DNA of 5,140 nt from JAJXWB01 sp964634325 (GTDB lineage Bacteria; Pseudomonadota; Alphaproteobacteria; Rhizobiales; Beijerinckiaceae), in NCBI GenBank assembly GCA_964634325.1, contig CAZWJF010000092.1:1-5140 (forward strand). The letters are read 5' to 3'. Positions 1 to 4,984 of this stretch are shown in pieces. Position 1 is the stretch's first letter; each line of letters starts with the position of its first letter. The position numbers and the translations under genes are program-made. The notes beneath the pieces are model-generated. The model saw only the letters and a program-made list of their open reading frames with translations. It was not told where the DNA came from and searched no databases.

Positions 1-68
1 GCCGCTCCCGCCAATTCCGACCAGCCGAAATCCAGCCTCCTCGACGCATTCAGACAATTTTTCAGCAG

Positions 69-446
69 CCTGCTAAGGTCCACACCGTGCTGACGGACAA
101 TGGAACGCACTTCACGGAGCCCGGCGGCGACGGCTGGACGCCGGCCGACATTCCGGCGATGCGCGCGCAGGGACAGCTTTCCCGCCGCCACGCCTTCGAG
201 GCCGCGTGCGCCGACCTCGATCATCGGTTGACCAAACCGGCCCATCCCTGGACCAGCGGACAGGTTGAGAGGATGAACCGCACGATCAAGGACGCCACGG
301 TTCGACGTTACCATTACGATGGGCACGCCAGTTCGAACGCCACCTCGCGGACTTCATCGCCGCCTATAATTTCGCACGTCGATTGAAGACCCTGAAGGGT
401 CTAACGCCCTACGAGTTCATCTGAAAAACGTTGGGCCATCGAGCCG
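69..446 (+). pseudogene. IS481-family transposase, C-terminal fragment, multiply broken
   Basis: This is the C-terminal part of a DDE integrase-core transposase of the IS481 type. Visible landmarks are VHTVLTDNG (78-104), with the second catalytic Asp, and HPWTSGQVERMNRT (243-284), with the catalytic Glu. The first Asp and the N-terminal helix-turn-helix are absent. Reading continues to RRYHYDGHA, then a C is missing near 327-331. Shifting frame restores QFERHLADFIAAYNFARR and TLKGLTPYEFI (329-421). The next codon, TGA at 422-424, sits where the family normally has Cys of the ICK motif. One further base (T at 431) breaks a K-T-W-A-I-E-P tail, after which similarity fades. About two residues also seem lost in ADL-DHRLTKP. 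Upstream of 69 the match stops; frame 1 (31-72) could be the preceding stretch after another shift, but this is weak. The family call is firm from remembered consensus; exact ends are not. Confidence 0.85.
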
Positions 447-507
447 CCTCCCGACGTCTGTGACCCTCGACAAACACAAACCGCCCGACCGCCGCGTAGA
501 CCTCCAC

Positions 508-697
508 TGGCAGGAAACCGCGTAAAAAACCGAGTTTTTGCTCCGCCCAATGTTCGATATCAACGAAATCCTCCGCCCCCGACATCGTCGCGCACAGCAC
601 GGTCAGCAGGATTTCCGGCAGCGGGTAGATCACCTTCCATGCCTGCCGGGGGGTCTTCCAGGGCCGAAAAGCGATCGAGAAGCGCAATCGACGACAT
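508..697 (-). pseudogene. ISAs1-family (H-repeat type) transposase, N-terminal fragment
   Basis: Read on the minus strand from ATG 697-695, this gives MSSIALLDRFSALEDP. After a 1-nt frameshift it continues RQAWKVIYPLPEILLTVLCA and then TMSGAEDFVDIEHWAEQKLG, ending FLRGFLP at 508. The pattern DPR - PLPEIL - LCA - SGAEDF - W - L-FLR-FLP matches the N-terminal domain found ahead of the DDE domain in ISAs1/H-repeat transposases. The frameshift lies in six G residues (648-653) where five would keep frame. Past FLP the expected G-(I/V)-P-(S/A)-H-D-T segment is missing and the sequence becomes unrelated, so the rest of a roughly 370-residue protein has been deleted or replaced. A GAGG lies 6 nt upstream of the ATG. 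The remnant faces the IS481 relic, which may have inserted into it or been joined by deletion. It cannot be functional. Confidence 0.75.
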
Positions 698-702
698 GGA
701 AA

Positions 703-720
703 GCCTCGCTGAGTCGAGGC
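703..720 (-). promoter_or_regulatory. Hairpin covering the ribosome binding site of the ISAs1 relic
   Basis: A perfect 6-bp inverted repeat, GCCTCG-N6-CGAGGC, lies just upstream of the ISAs1-relic start codon (697). In the minus-strand transcript its 3' arm contains the GAGG that would serve as ribosome binding site, so a folded leader would hide it. Such structures commonly keep IS transposases from being translated on transcripts arriving from outside. The structure is seen directly; the function is inferred. Confidence 0.45.
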
Positions 721-734
721 CTCCCATGAATCAC

Positions 735-752
735 TCCCGCCTCCTCGCGGGA
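735..752. repeat. Second 6-bp stem / 6-nt loop inverted repeat in the IS leader
   Basis: TCCCGC-N6-GCGGGA is a perfect inverted repeat with the same geometry (6-bp stem, 6-nt loop) as the hairpin at 703-720, 14 bp away. It lies in the leader between the candidate terminal repeat and the ISAs1-relic start. It may add to leader structure; no function is established. Confidence 0.4.
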
Positions 753-760
753 ATCCCACC

Positions 761-783
761 TGCCCCTTCAAGCGATTGCCCTG
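761..783 (-). repeat. Candidate terminal inverted repeat of the ISAs1 relic
   Basis: On the minus strand this reads CAGGGCAATCGCTTGAAGG followed by GGCA, about 65 bp upstream of the ISAs1-relic start codon. That is where the left end of such an element should lie, and a CAGG- or CAGGG-type terminus fits what I recall of the family. No partner repeat is present in the window, as expected since the other end of the element is lost. Assignment is by position and remembered consensus only. Confidence 0.4.
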
Positions 784-786
784 GTT

Positions 787-843
787 GCGGCGCCGCGCAA
801 ACCGCCGGCGGACATGGCCGCCGCCGCGCCCGGCCGCCGCCGC
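787..843. repeat. GC-only palindromes and 12-bp direct repeat downstream of the export operon
   Basis: This short spacer between the IS end and the operon's last gene holds two perfect 10-bp palindromes, GCGGCGCCGC (787-796) and CCGCCGGCGG (802-811). They are followed by a 12-bp direct repeat, GGCCGCCGCCGC, at 816-827 and 832-843. It contains no supportable gene. It may be part of the operon's 3' untranslated region, or simple low-complexity GC sequence. Confidence 0.4.
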
Positions 844-847
844 CTGT

Positions 848-864
848 CCCGGCGAACCGCCAGG
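848..864 (-). terminator. Possible transcription terminator hairpin after the ABC ATPase gene
   Basis: On the minus-strand transcript the stem CCTGGCG / CGCCGGG closes a GTT loop: 7 bp including one G-U wobble. It begins 8 nt past the stop codon of the ATPase gene. No T-run follows, so it is not a classic intrinsic terminator; it could act with Rho or stabilise the 3' end. The call rests on position and stem only. Confidence 0.3.
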
Positions 865-872
865 GCGCGGGC

Positions 873-1655
873 TCACAGCGAGGCGTAAATTTCGAGCGCC
901 TTCTCGACGTCGTCGAACACCCGGCCCCTGCCGTTCTTCAACACCATCGCCTTCTGGCAAAACGTGCGGATGGTGTTGATGTCGTGGCTGACCATGATGA
1001 TGGCGCAATGGGCGCGCTCGACGAAGATCGCGTCGAAGCACTTGCGATGAAAGCGCTGGTCGCCGACCGCCGTGACCTCGTCGATCAGCAGGCATTCGAA
1101 ATCGACGGCGAGCGTCAAGGCGAAACCCAGACGCATCCGCATGCCGGAGGAGTAATTGTTGACGGGCACGAACAGATAGCGGCCGAGCTCGGCGAAATCG
1201 TCGACGAAGGCGGCGACGTCCTCGACGTTCTTGTTGTAGAGCCGCGAAATGAAACGGATGTTGTCCATCCCGGTCATTTCGCCTTCGACGGCGCCGGTGA
1301 AGCCCAGCGGCCAGGACATGTTCAGCTCGCGCGCGATGTGGCCGCGCGTCGGCTTCTCGACGCCCCCCATCAAGCGCACGAGCGTCGATTTGCCGGCCCC
1401 GTTGCGTCCGAGGACGGCGAATTTGTCGCCTTGAAAGACCTCGAAGCTGATGCCGTCGAGCACGCGCCGCACGCCGATGGCGGATTCATAGTCCTTGACC
1501 ACATCGATCACCCGCACCGCCCGCGGCGCGTAGGCCTGCGCGGCCGCCATCGCGATCTCGCGCGGCTCGTGTCCTTCTTGCAGCTCTTGCAGCTCTTGAA
1601 GCTCCCGCGTCGCCGGCGAGGGTAAGCCGGCGCGGATTACGGCGGCGGCGTTCAT
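873..1655 (-). CDS. kpsT: Polysaccharide export ABC transporter, ATP-binding protein (KpsT/CtrD-like)
   Basis: This is a 260-residue ATPase subunit that powers export of capsule- or K-antigen-type polysaccharide with the permease encoded two genes upstream. All nucleotide-binding motifs are intact: Walker A GRNGAGKST (83-91), ABC signature NYSSGMRMRLG (167-177), Walker B CLLIDE (188-193) with catalytic Glu193, and switch His224 in MVSHD. The segment WPLGFTGAVEGEMTGMDNI (115-133), the signature context and the ending FDDVEKALEIYASL are typical of the KpsT/CtrD/BexA group. That places the protein with capsule exporters rather than the O-antigen Wzt group, which has a C-terminal sugar-binding extension. 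The ATG overlaps the preceding stop as ATGA (1652-1655), with a weak GGGA about 10 nt upstream. The first ~35 residues are extra for the family and carry a triple Leu-Gln-Glu repeat; an internal ATG at codon 36 (1550) would give a family-like 225 residues. It is the last gene of the operon. Function is confident; the start is less so. Confidence 0.94.
   Translation of the reverse strand: MNAAAVIRAGLPSPATRELQELQELQEGHEPREIAMAAAQAYAPRAVRVIDVVKDYESAIGVRRVLDGISFEVFQGDKFAVLGRNGAGKSTLVRLMGGVEKPTRGHIARELNMSWPLGFTGAVEGEMTGMDNIRFISRLYNKNVEDVAAFVDDFAELGRYLFVPVNNYSSGMRMRLGFALTLAVDFECLLIDEVTAVGDQRFHRKCFDAIFVERAHCAIIMVSHDINTIRTFCQKAMVLKNGRGRVFDDVEKALEIYASL
1577..1603. repeat. Three tandem 9-bp repeats inside the ATPase gene
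   Basis: CTTGCAGCT occurs at 1577-1585 and 1586-1594, with a one-base variant CTTGAAGCT at 1595-1603. It lies in the N-terminal extension of the ATPase gene and encodes the repeated Leu-Gln-Glu run (residues 19-27). Because the unit is a multiple of three, slippage would change protein length without breaking frame. Confidence 0.85.
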
Positions 1656-2839
1656 GCGTGGTGTTCCCGAATCAGCTCGATGACCGCGCGGATCGTGCGA
1701 TAGAGACCAAAGCTGACGGCCAGAAAAATCGCGAACCAGAAGAAGCGGCGCGGATATTCCGGCGTTTCGATGCGGTTGGGCTTGGTGATGCGCACCAGAT
1801 AGAACTGCTGGACCTGCGCCTCCTGGCGCACCTTGTCGAAATTGGCGACCGCCGACTCCAGCGATCGCGCGACAAGCTGGCGTTCGAGCGTCAGGCGCTC
1901 GAACTGCGCCAGATCCTTGGTCATCGCCTGATCGCCGCCGACGACGAGGCGGCGGCGCATGTCGATCTCCTTGCGATAGGCGGAGATGCGTTCGCGCAGA
2001 CCGACCAGGGCGGGGCTGTCGGGGGCGAGGCTCGTCTGCTGCCGCAGATTCGCCTCCAGCATCGCCAACTCCGTCGTCATCTTGCCGATGCCTTCGAGCG
2101 TGGCGGTGGATTCCTTGCCCAGATCGACGGTGCGGGTGGTGTTGCGGAATTCGGTCAGCCGGCGCTCCATGGCGACGACGTCGGCCTGCGCCTTGTCGAC
2201 GATTTCACGCGCATAGGAGACGCGGTCGTCATAGGCGCGGCTGTTCAGCCGATTGACCAGTTTCTCGGCGCTTTCGATCATCGCGTTGGCGATGGCGTAG
2301 GCGTCGTCGGGGCGATAGGCGAAGGCCTGAATCGTGGTGATGCCGGAATCGTCGTCGACGCTGACTTTCGTCCAGCTCTGGAAATGGCGGTGCAGATTTT
2401 CTGAGTTTTCCGTGAAAGACAGGCCGGGATAGCGGCTGAAAAAATCCGCTTCGGGACGTCCGTAGATCGCCTTCAGCCCCACCGTCTCGACAAGCGTGTC
2501 GACGAGATCGCGGGAATGCATGAAGCTGTTGATGATCTGGGTCTCGTCGCTGGCTTTGGAAAAGCCGGGGCCTTGAAACGTCGTGGCCAGATTGCCGCCC
2601 GACGATCCGCGCACCAGAAACTGCGTCTCCGACATATAGACGTCGGAGGCCATGAACAGAATGTAGACCGAAAAGACGATCGAGGGCAGCACGAACACCG
2701 CCAGCTTCAAACTCTGGCCGCTCAGCCGCTCGACCAGACCGGCGCGCGCCGGCGCGCTCGCCTCGCCCGGGTCGCGGGCGAGCGGCGTCATCTCGATCGT
2801 GCGCAGGATCGGCGTAGTTTCGACGTCGGGGATCTTCAT
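1652..2839 (-). CDS. kpsE: Capsule export inner-membrane protein, KpsE/CtrB-like (second copy)
   Basis: This 395-residue polysaccharide co-polymerase-type protein links the inner-membrane exporter to the outer-membrane channel. Its architecture is as expected: a cytoplasmic N-terminus, one membrane helix (about 46-64), a periplasmic domain opening with YMSETQFLVRGSS (68-80), a long Lys/Glu/Arg-rich helical and probably coiled-coil stretch (about 205-340), then RITKPNRIETPEYPRRFFW (350-368) running into a C-terminal membrane helix (about 366-385). Its length is normal for KpsE/CtrB/BexC. The start is ATG 2839, which overlaps the permease stop as ATGA (2836-2839). The frame stays open further upstream to 3133, but that part lies wholly inside the permease gene and looks nothing like the family. 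No proper ribosome site is spaced for this ATG, since GAAGG abuts it directly, so coupling to the permease is likely. It is clearly paralogous to the first gene of the operon: both share (Y/F)RP(E/D)D, VN(Q/R)(I/L)N(T/S)RA and T-x-FRN. Confidence 0.91.
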   Translation of the reverse strand: MKIPDVETTPILRTIEMTPLARDPGEASAPARAGLVERLSGQSLKLAVFVLPSIVFSVYILFMASDVYMSETQFLVRGSSGGNLATTFQGPGFSKASDETQIINSFMHSRDLVDTLVETVGLKAIYGRPEADFFSRYPGLSFTENSENLHRHFQSWTKVSVDDDSGITTIQAFAYRPDDAYAIANAMIESAEKLVNRLNSRAYDDRVSYAREIVDKAQADVVAMERRLTEFRNTTRTVDLGKESTATLEGIGKMTTELAMLEANLRQQTSLAPDSPALVGLRERISAYRKEIDMRRRLVVGGDQAMTKDLAQFERLTLERQLVARSLESAVANFDKVRQEAQVQQFYLVRITKPNRIETPEYPRRFFWFAIFLAVSFGLYRTIRAVIELIREHHA

Positions 2840-3642
2840 CCTTCGATATGCTTTTGGACGTGGGACATCAGCAAAAGCCCGATCGCCGTCTGGACCGAGC
2901 AGACGATCAGCAGGTAGCGGGGATCGAAGACCGTGGTCACGTCCTCCTCCAGAATGCTCGACCGGATCATCTCGACCGCATGAACCATCGGCGAAAAGAG
3001 CAGCACTTTTTGCGCTTTTGGCGGCAGCCAGTCGACCAGCGTGAAGACGCCCGTCAGCGGCAGCGTGACGTAGAGGAAGGCCTGCACGAACTTCTCGATG
3101 AACTCGACCATTTCCGATATCGCCGCCAGACATAGCCCAAAGGAGGTCGCAAACCAGCCCACGAACAGGAAGCCGCCGATCAACCGGAGCGGATCGTGGA
3201 TCGGCAGAACCAGATCGAACGCCGCCAACGGCAGATAGGCGACCAGAAAGGCGGTGAAGACGCCGAGGATCTCCAGAAAGCCGATCGCCAGCATCAGGTC
3301 CATCGGCTTGATGTTGTTATGATAGAGAAGGGCCGCCCGCTTGCTCAGCGCCTTGGAGCAATGGCCGACGATATGGCGCCACAGAATCAGCGCGCAGTAG
3401 CCGGTCAGAACGAACTGCAGCAGACCGACCGACACGAACTTGGCGTTGCGATTGATCGACCACATGATCGACACCGCGCTGGCGAACAGCAGCGGCTCGC
3501 CGAGCACCCAGAAGAAGCCGAAATTCTCGTGCCCGAACTTGGACACGCCCTCGCGGATCATCAGCGCCGAGAGCGTGCGCAACTGCGCCTTCAGCGACCG
3601 GCGGAAGGAGGGCGGCCGCGGATCGTAGGCGGGCCCGCTCAC
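2836..3642 (-). CDS. kpsM: Polysaccharide export ABC transporter permease (KpsM/CtrC-like)
   Basis: This 268-residue ABC-2 type membrane subunit forms the inner-membrane pore for polysaccharide export and pairs with the KpsT-like ATPase. The sequence opens with an amphipathic stretch (RSLKAQLRTLSALMIREG, 15-32) and then FGFFWVLGEPLL (41-52), the family's conserved entry into the first helix. About six hydrophobic segments follow (near 43-63, 70-90, 116-139, 152-173, 186-206, 242-262). SPMVHAVEMIRSSI (217-230) before the last helix is also typical. Length matches KpsM/CtrC/BexB. Translation starts at GTG 3642, overlapping the preceding stop as GTGA (3639-3642). A perfect AAGGAG (3651-3656) lies 8 nt upstream, inside the end of the preceding gene, and fixes this start. 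It is the only junction in the operon with a strong ribosome site. It sits between two KpsE-like genes. Confidence 0.94.
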   Translation of the reverse strand: MSGPAYDPRPPSFRRSLKAQLRTLSALMIREGVSKFGHENFGFFWVLGEPLLFASAVSIMWSINRNAKFVSVGLLQFVLTGYCALILWRHIVGHCSKALSKRAALLYHNNIKPMDLMLAIGFLEILGVFTAFLVAYLPLAAFDLVLPIHDPLRLIGGFLFVGWFATSFGLCLAAISEMVEFIEKFVQAFLYVTLPLTGVFTLVDWLPPKAQKVLLFSPMVHAVEMIRSSILEEDVTTVFDPRYLLIVCSVQTAIGLLLMSHVQKHIEG

Positions 3643-4766
3643 CGGCCGTGCTCCTTGGCGCCGACCGACAGCAGCCAGAAGATCGAGAAGCCCATGCCGC
3701 AGATCAGGAACACCGTGAACACCATCCGCCAGCGGCGCGGCTCCAGGGCCTTGTCGGGCAGATTGGGCGCGCTCACCTGCTCAATATAGATGCGCTGGCG
3801 CAATCCATCCAGCCTGGCGTTCTCCAGCGACAAAATCGAGGAGGCGAGGGCCTTGTCGGCGAGATCGCGGGTGAGCGTCAGCCGCTCGTAGACCGACACC
3901 TTCGAGGCCAGCGCCTCGCTGGTGCCGGCGAGCTTGCCGCGTTCGGCGTCGATGCGGCTGCGCAGCGCCTCGGCCTTGGCGCGCATGCTGGCGAGGGCGG
4001 GGCTCGCTGCGGCGGTGCGCGAGGTCTCCTGGATCTGGGCGAGGGTCTGGGTCAATTCGTTCGACAAGGCGCTGATCGTCTCCAGCGTCGAGGTCGAATC
4101 GCGCGACGGGTCGACCAGCACCGACTGGTTGCGGAAGGCGGTGAGTTCGAGCTGGGCGTCGATCAGCCGCTGCTCGGCGCGCCGCACTTCGTTCTGGGCC
4201 ACTGAAATGGCGTCGTTCAGAGCGCGGGTGTTGATCTGGTTGACCATGGTTTCCGCGAGGCCGAGCAACTCGCCGGCGAGGCGCCTGGAGTCCTCGGGCC
4301 GAAAGCTCTGGGCCGTGAGCGTGGTGATGCCGCGGCTGGCGTCGTGCAGCACTTTCACCCGGCTCAGATAGTGTTGGTACAGGTCCTCGAAGCTCGACGT
4401 CTCCCATGGCCGCGGAAAGCGCGAAAATTTATCGGCCTCATCACGCGAGAAGACCTCCGTCAGGAAGCCTTTCGCGTCGAGCGCCTGAACGGCATCGCGC
4501 GACACCATGAACTTCTGCACGATGTTGGCGTCGTCCACCGCCCGCGCGATGCCGATGGTGCGAAACAACGCTTCGAGGCCCGAGATGCGACCGGTCGAGG
4601 CGCTCCTGACGACGAATTGCGCCTCGGAGACATAACGCGGCGTGGCCATCAGGCCAAAATACAGCCCCGCCGTCAGCGTCGGCGCGACGACGAAAAAAAC
4701 GAACGCATAGCGCTTCAGGATATTCAGCCGACGGGCGGCGGACATATGCCAATCAGCAATTGTCAT
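3639..4766 (-). CDS. kpsE: Capsule export inner-membrane protein, KpsE/CtrB-like (first copy)
   Basis: First gene of the export operon, 375 residues from ATG 4766. It is a polysaccharide co-polymerase-type protein with the same layout as its paralogue two genes on: membrane helix about 22-40, periplasmic start PRYVSEAQFVVRSAS (43-57), long Ala/Glu/Arg-rich helical region predicted to coil (about 182-324), then SAPNLPDKALEPRRWR (332-347) and a C-terminal helix (about 347-368). It probably spans the periplasm to an outer-membrane channel not encoded here. The start is uncertain: GTG 4814 would give 391 residues and ATG 4745 would give 368. None has a clear ribosome site. ATG 4766 is preferred as the first ATG; the GTG version adds only GC-rich codons without family resemblance. 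The stop overlaps the permease GTG. Compared with the paralogue, the N-terminal periplasmic part differs most (GLEALFRTIGIARAVDDANI versus a Gly-rich stretch), while the SRD, RP-D and T-FRN positions are shared. Confidence 0.91.
   Translation of the reverse strand: MTIADWHMSAARRLNILKRYAFVFFVVAPTLTAGLYFGLMATPRYVSEAQFVVRSASTGRISGLEALFRTIGIARAVDDANIVQKFMVSRDAVQALDAKGFLTEVFSRDEADKFSRFPRPWETSSFEDLYQHYLSRVKVLHDASRGITTLTAQSFRPEDSRRLAGELLGLAETMVNQINTRALNDAISVAQNEVRRAEQRLIDAQLELTAFRNQSVLVDPSRDSTSTLETISALSNELTQTLAQIQETSRTAAASPALASMRAKAEALRSRIDAERGKLAGTSEALASKVSVYERLTLTRDLADKALASSILSLENARLDGLRQRIYIEQVSAPNLPDKALEPRRWRMVFTVFLICGMGFSIFWLLSVGAKEHGR
3651..3656 (-). promoter_or_regulatory. Strong ribosome binding site for the KpsM-like permease
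   Basis: AAGGAG on the minus strand lies 8 nt before GTG 3642, within the final codons of the preceding gene. It supports the GTG start, and it suggests the permease can be initiated independently as well as by coupling. Confidence 0.75.
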
Positions 4767-4861
4767 GGGCGGTTCGCGATGGCCTCGCCGGAGGGTCTGG
4801 TGGGCGGCCTGCACCGTCGCGGGGCCTGCGACGGCGACGATGACGGCGACTCGGGGCGTGC

Positions 4862-4872
4862 ATCATATCATA
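4862..4872 (-). promoter_or_regulatory. Candidate -10 region for the export operon
   Basis: On the minus strand, two overlapping TATGAT hexamers (TATGATATGAT) stand about 100 nt upstream of the first operon gene. They sit in a small AT-rich patch within otherwise very GC-rich sequence and are good -10 matches. The position 17 bp upstream is all G/C and shows no recognisable -35, so an activator or an alternative sigma factor might be needed. The site is inferred from sequence alone. Confidence 0.3.
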
Positions 4873-4879
4873 TCGCGCC

Positions 4880-4891
4880 GGCGCGCGCGCC
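4880..4891. repeat. 12-bp alternating G/C palindrome in the divergent intergenic region
   Basis: GGCGCGCGCGCC is a perfect 12-bp palindrome in a run of alternating purine-pyrimidine G/C (about 4874-4895), immediately upstream of the doubled TATGAT on the minus strand. It may be a protein-binding site, a structure-prone or Z-forming tract, or only GC-skewed low complexity. Confidence 0.4.
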
Positions 4892-4929
4892 GCGGGAGGC
4901 GGTCGTCGACGTCATTCAGGATTATTAAC

Positions 4930-4957
4930 TTGACAAAAGGAATACAATCACTACCCT
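4930..4957 (+). promoter_or_regulatory. Candidate sigma-70-type promoter for the DUF2793-family gene
   Basis: TTGACA (4930-4935) is a perfect -35 box, followed after 16 bp by TACCCT (4952-4957) as a weak -10, leaving a leader of roughly 20 nt before ATG 4985. A better -10 look-alike, TACAAT (4943-4948), is only 7 bp from the TTGACA and lacks its own -35. The AT-rich setting (about 4915-4952) supports a promoter here; the exact pairing is uncertain. Confidence 0.45.
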
Positions 4958-4984
4958 CCACATCGCAAACTGGATCCCGTCGCC

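Noticed and set aside
538..729. Small + strand frame over the ISAs1 relic
   Set aside because: The minus strand here encodes a recognisable transposase N-terminus; the + frame shows no motif or ribosome site.
787..843. GC repeats considered as a CRISPR-like or REP-like array
   Set aside because: There are only two 12-bp copies with 4-bp spacing and trinucleotide-like composition; no regular spacers, and no second locus visible.
409..1095. 228-codon open frame on the minus strand across the ATPase 3' end and the IS leader
   Set aside because: Its first half is an out-of-frame shadow of the ATPase and its second half is the frameshifted ISAs1 relic; the fusion is accidental, so only the relic part was kept.
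639..1625. Long open frame (328 codons) on the + strand opposite the ATPase gene
   Set aside because: It is antisense to a gene with complete Walker A, signature and Walker B motifs; the translation is His/Asp/Arg-rich with no recognisable domain, typical of shadow frames in GC-rich DNA.
1658..2404. Long + strand frames opposite the KpsE-like and KpsM-like genes (also 3196-3789, 3648-4205, 4344-4928)
   Set aside because: All are antisense to well-supported genes, have biased shadow compositions, and show no family motif.
2840..3133. Possible 98-residue N-terminal extension of the second KpsE-like protein
   Set aside because: It lies entirely inside the permease gene in another frame, is Gly/Arg/Ala-rich and unlike the family; ATG 2839 gives a normal length and an ATGA overlap matching the other junctions.
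4767..4984. Search for a tRNA, riboswitch or small RNA in the divergent spacer
   Set aside because: No cloverleaf, conserved aptamer core or hairpin plus T-run was recognisable; only promoter-like boxes and the palindrome could be supported.
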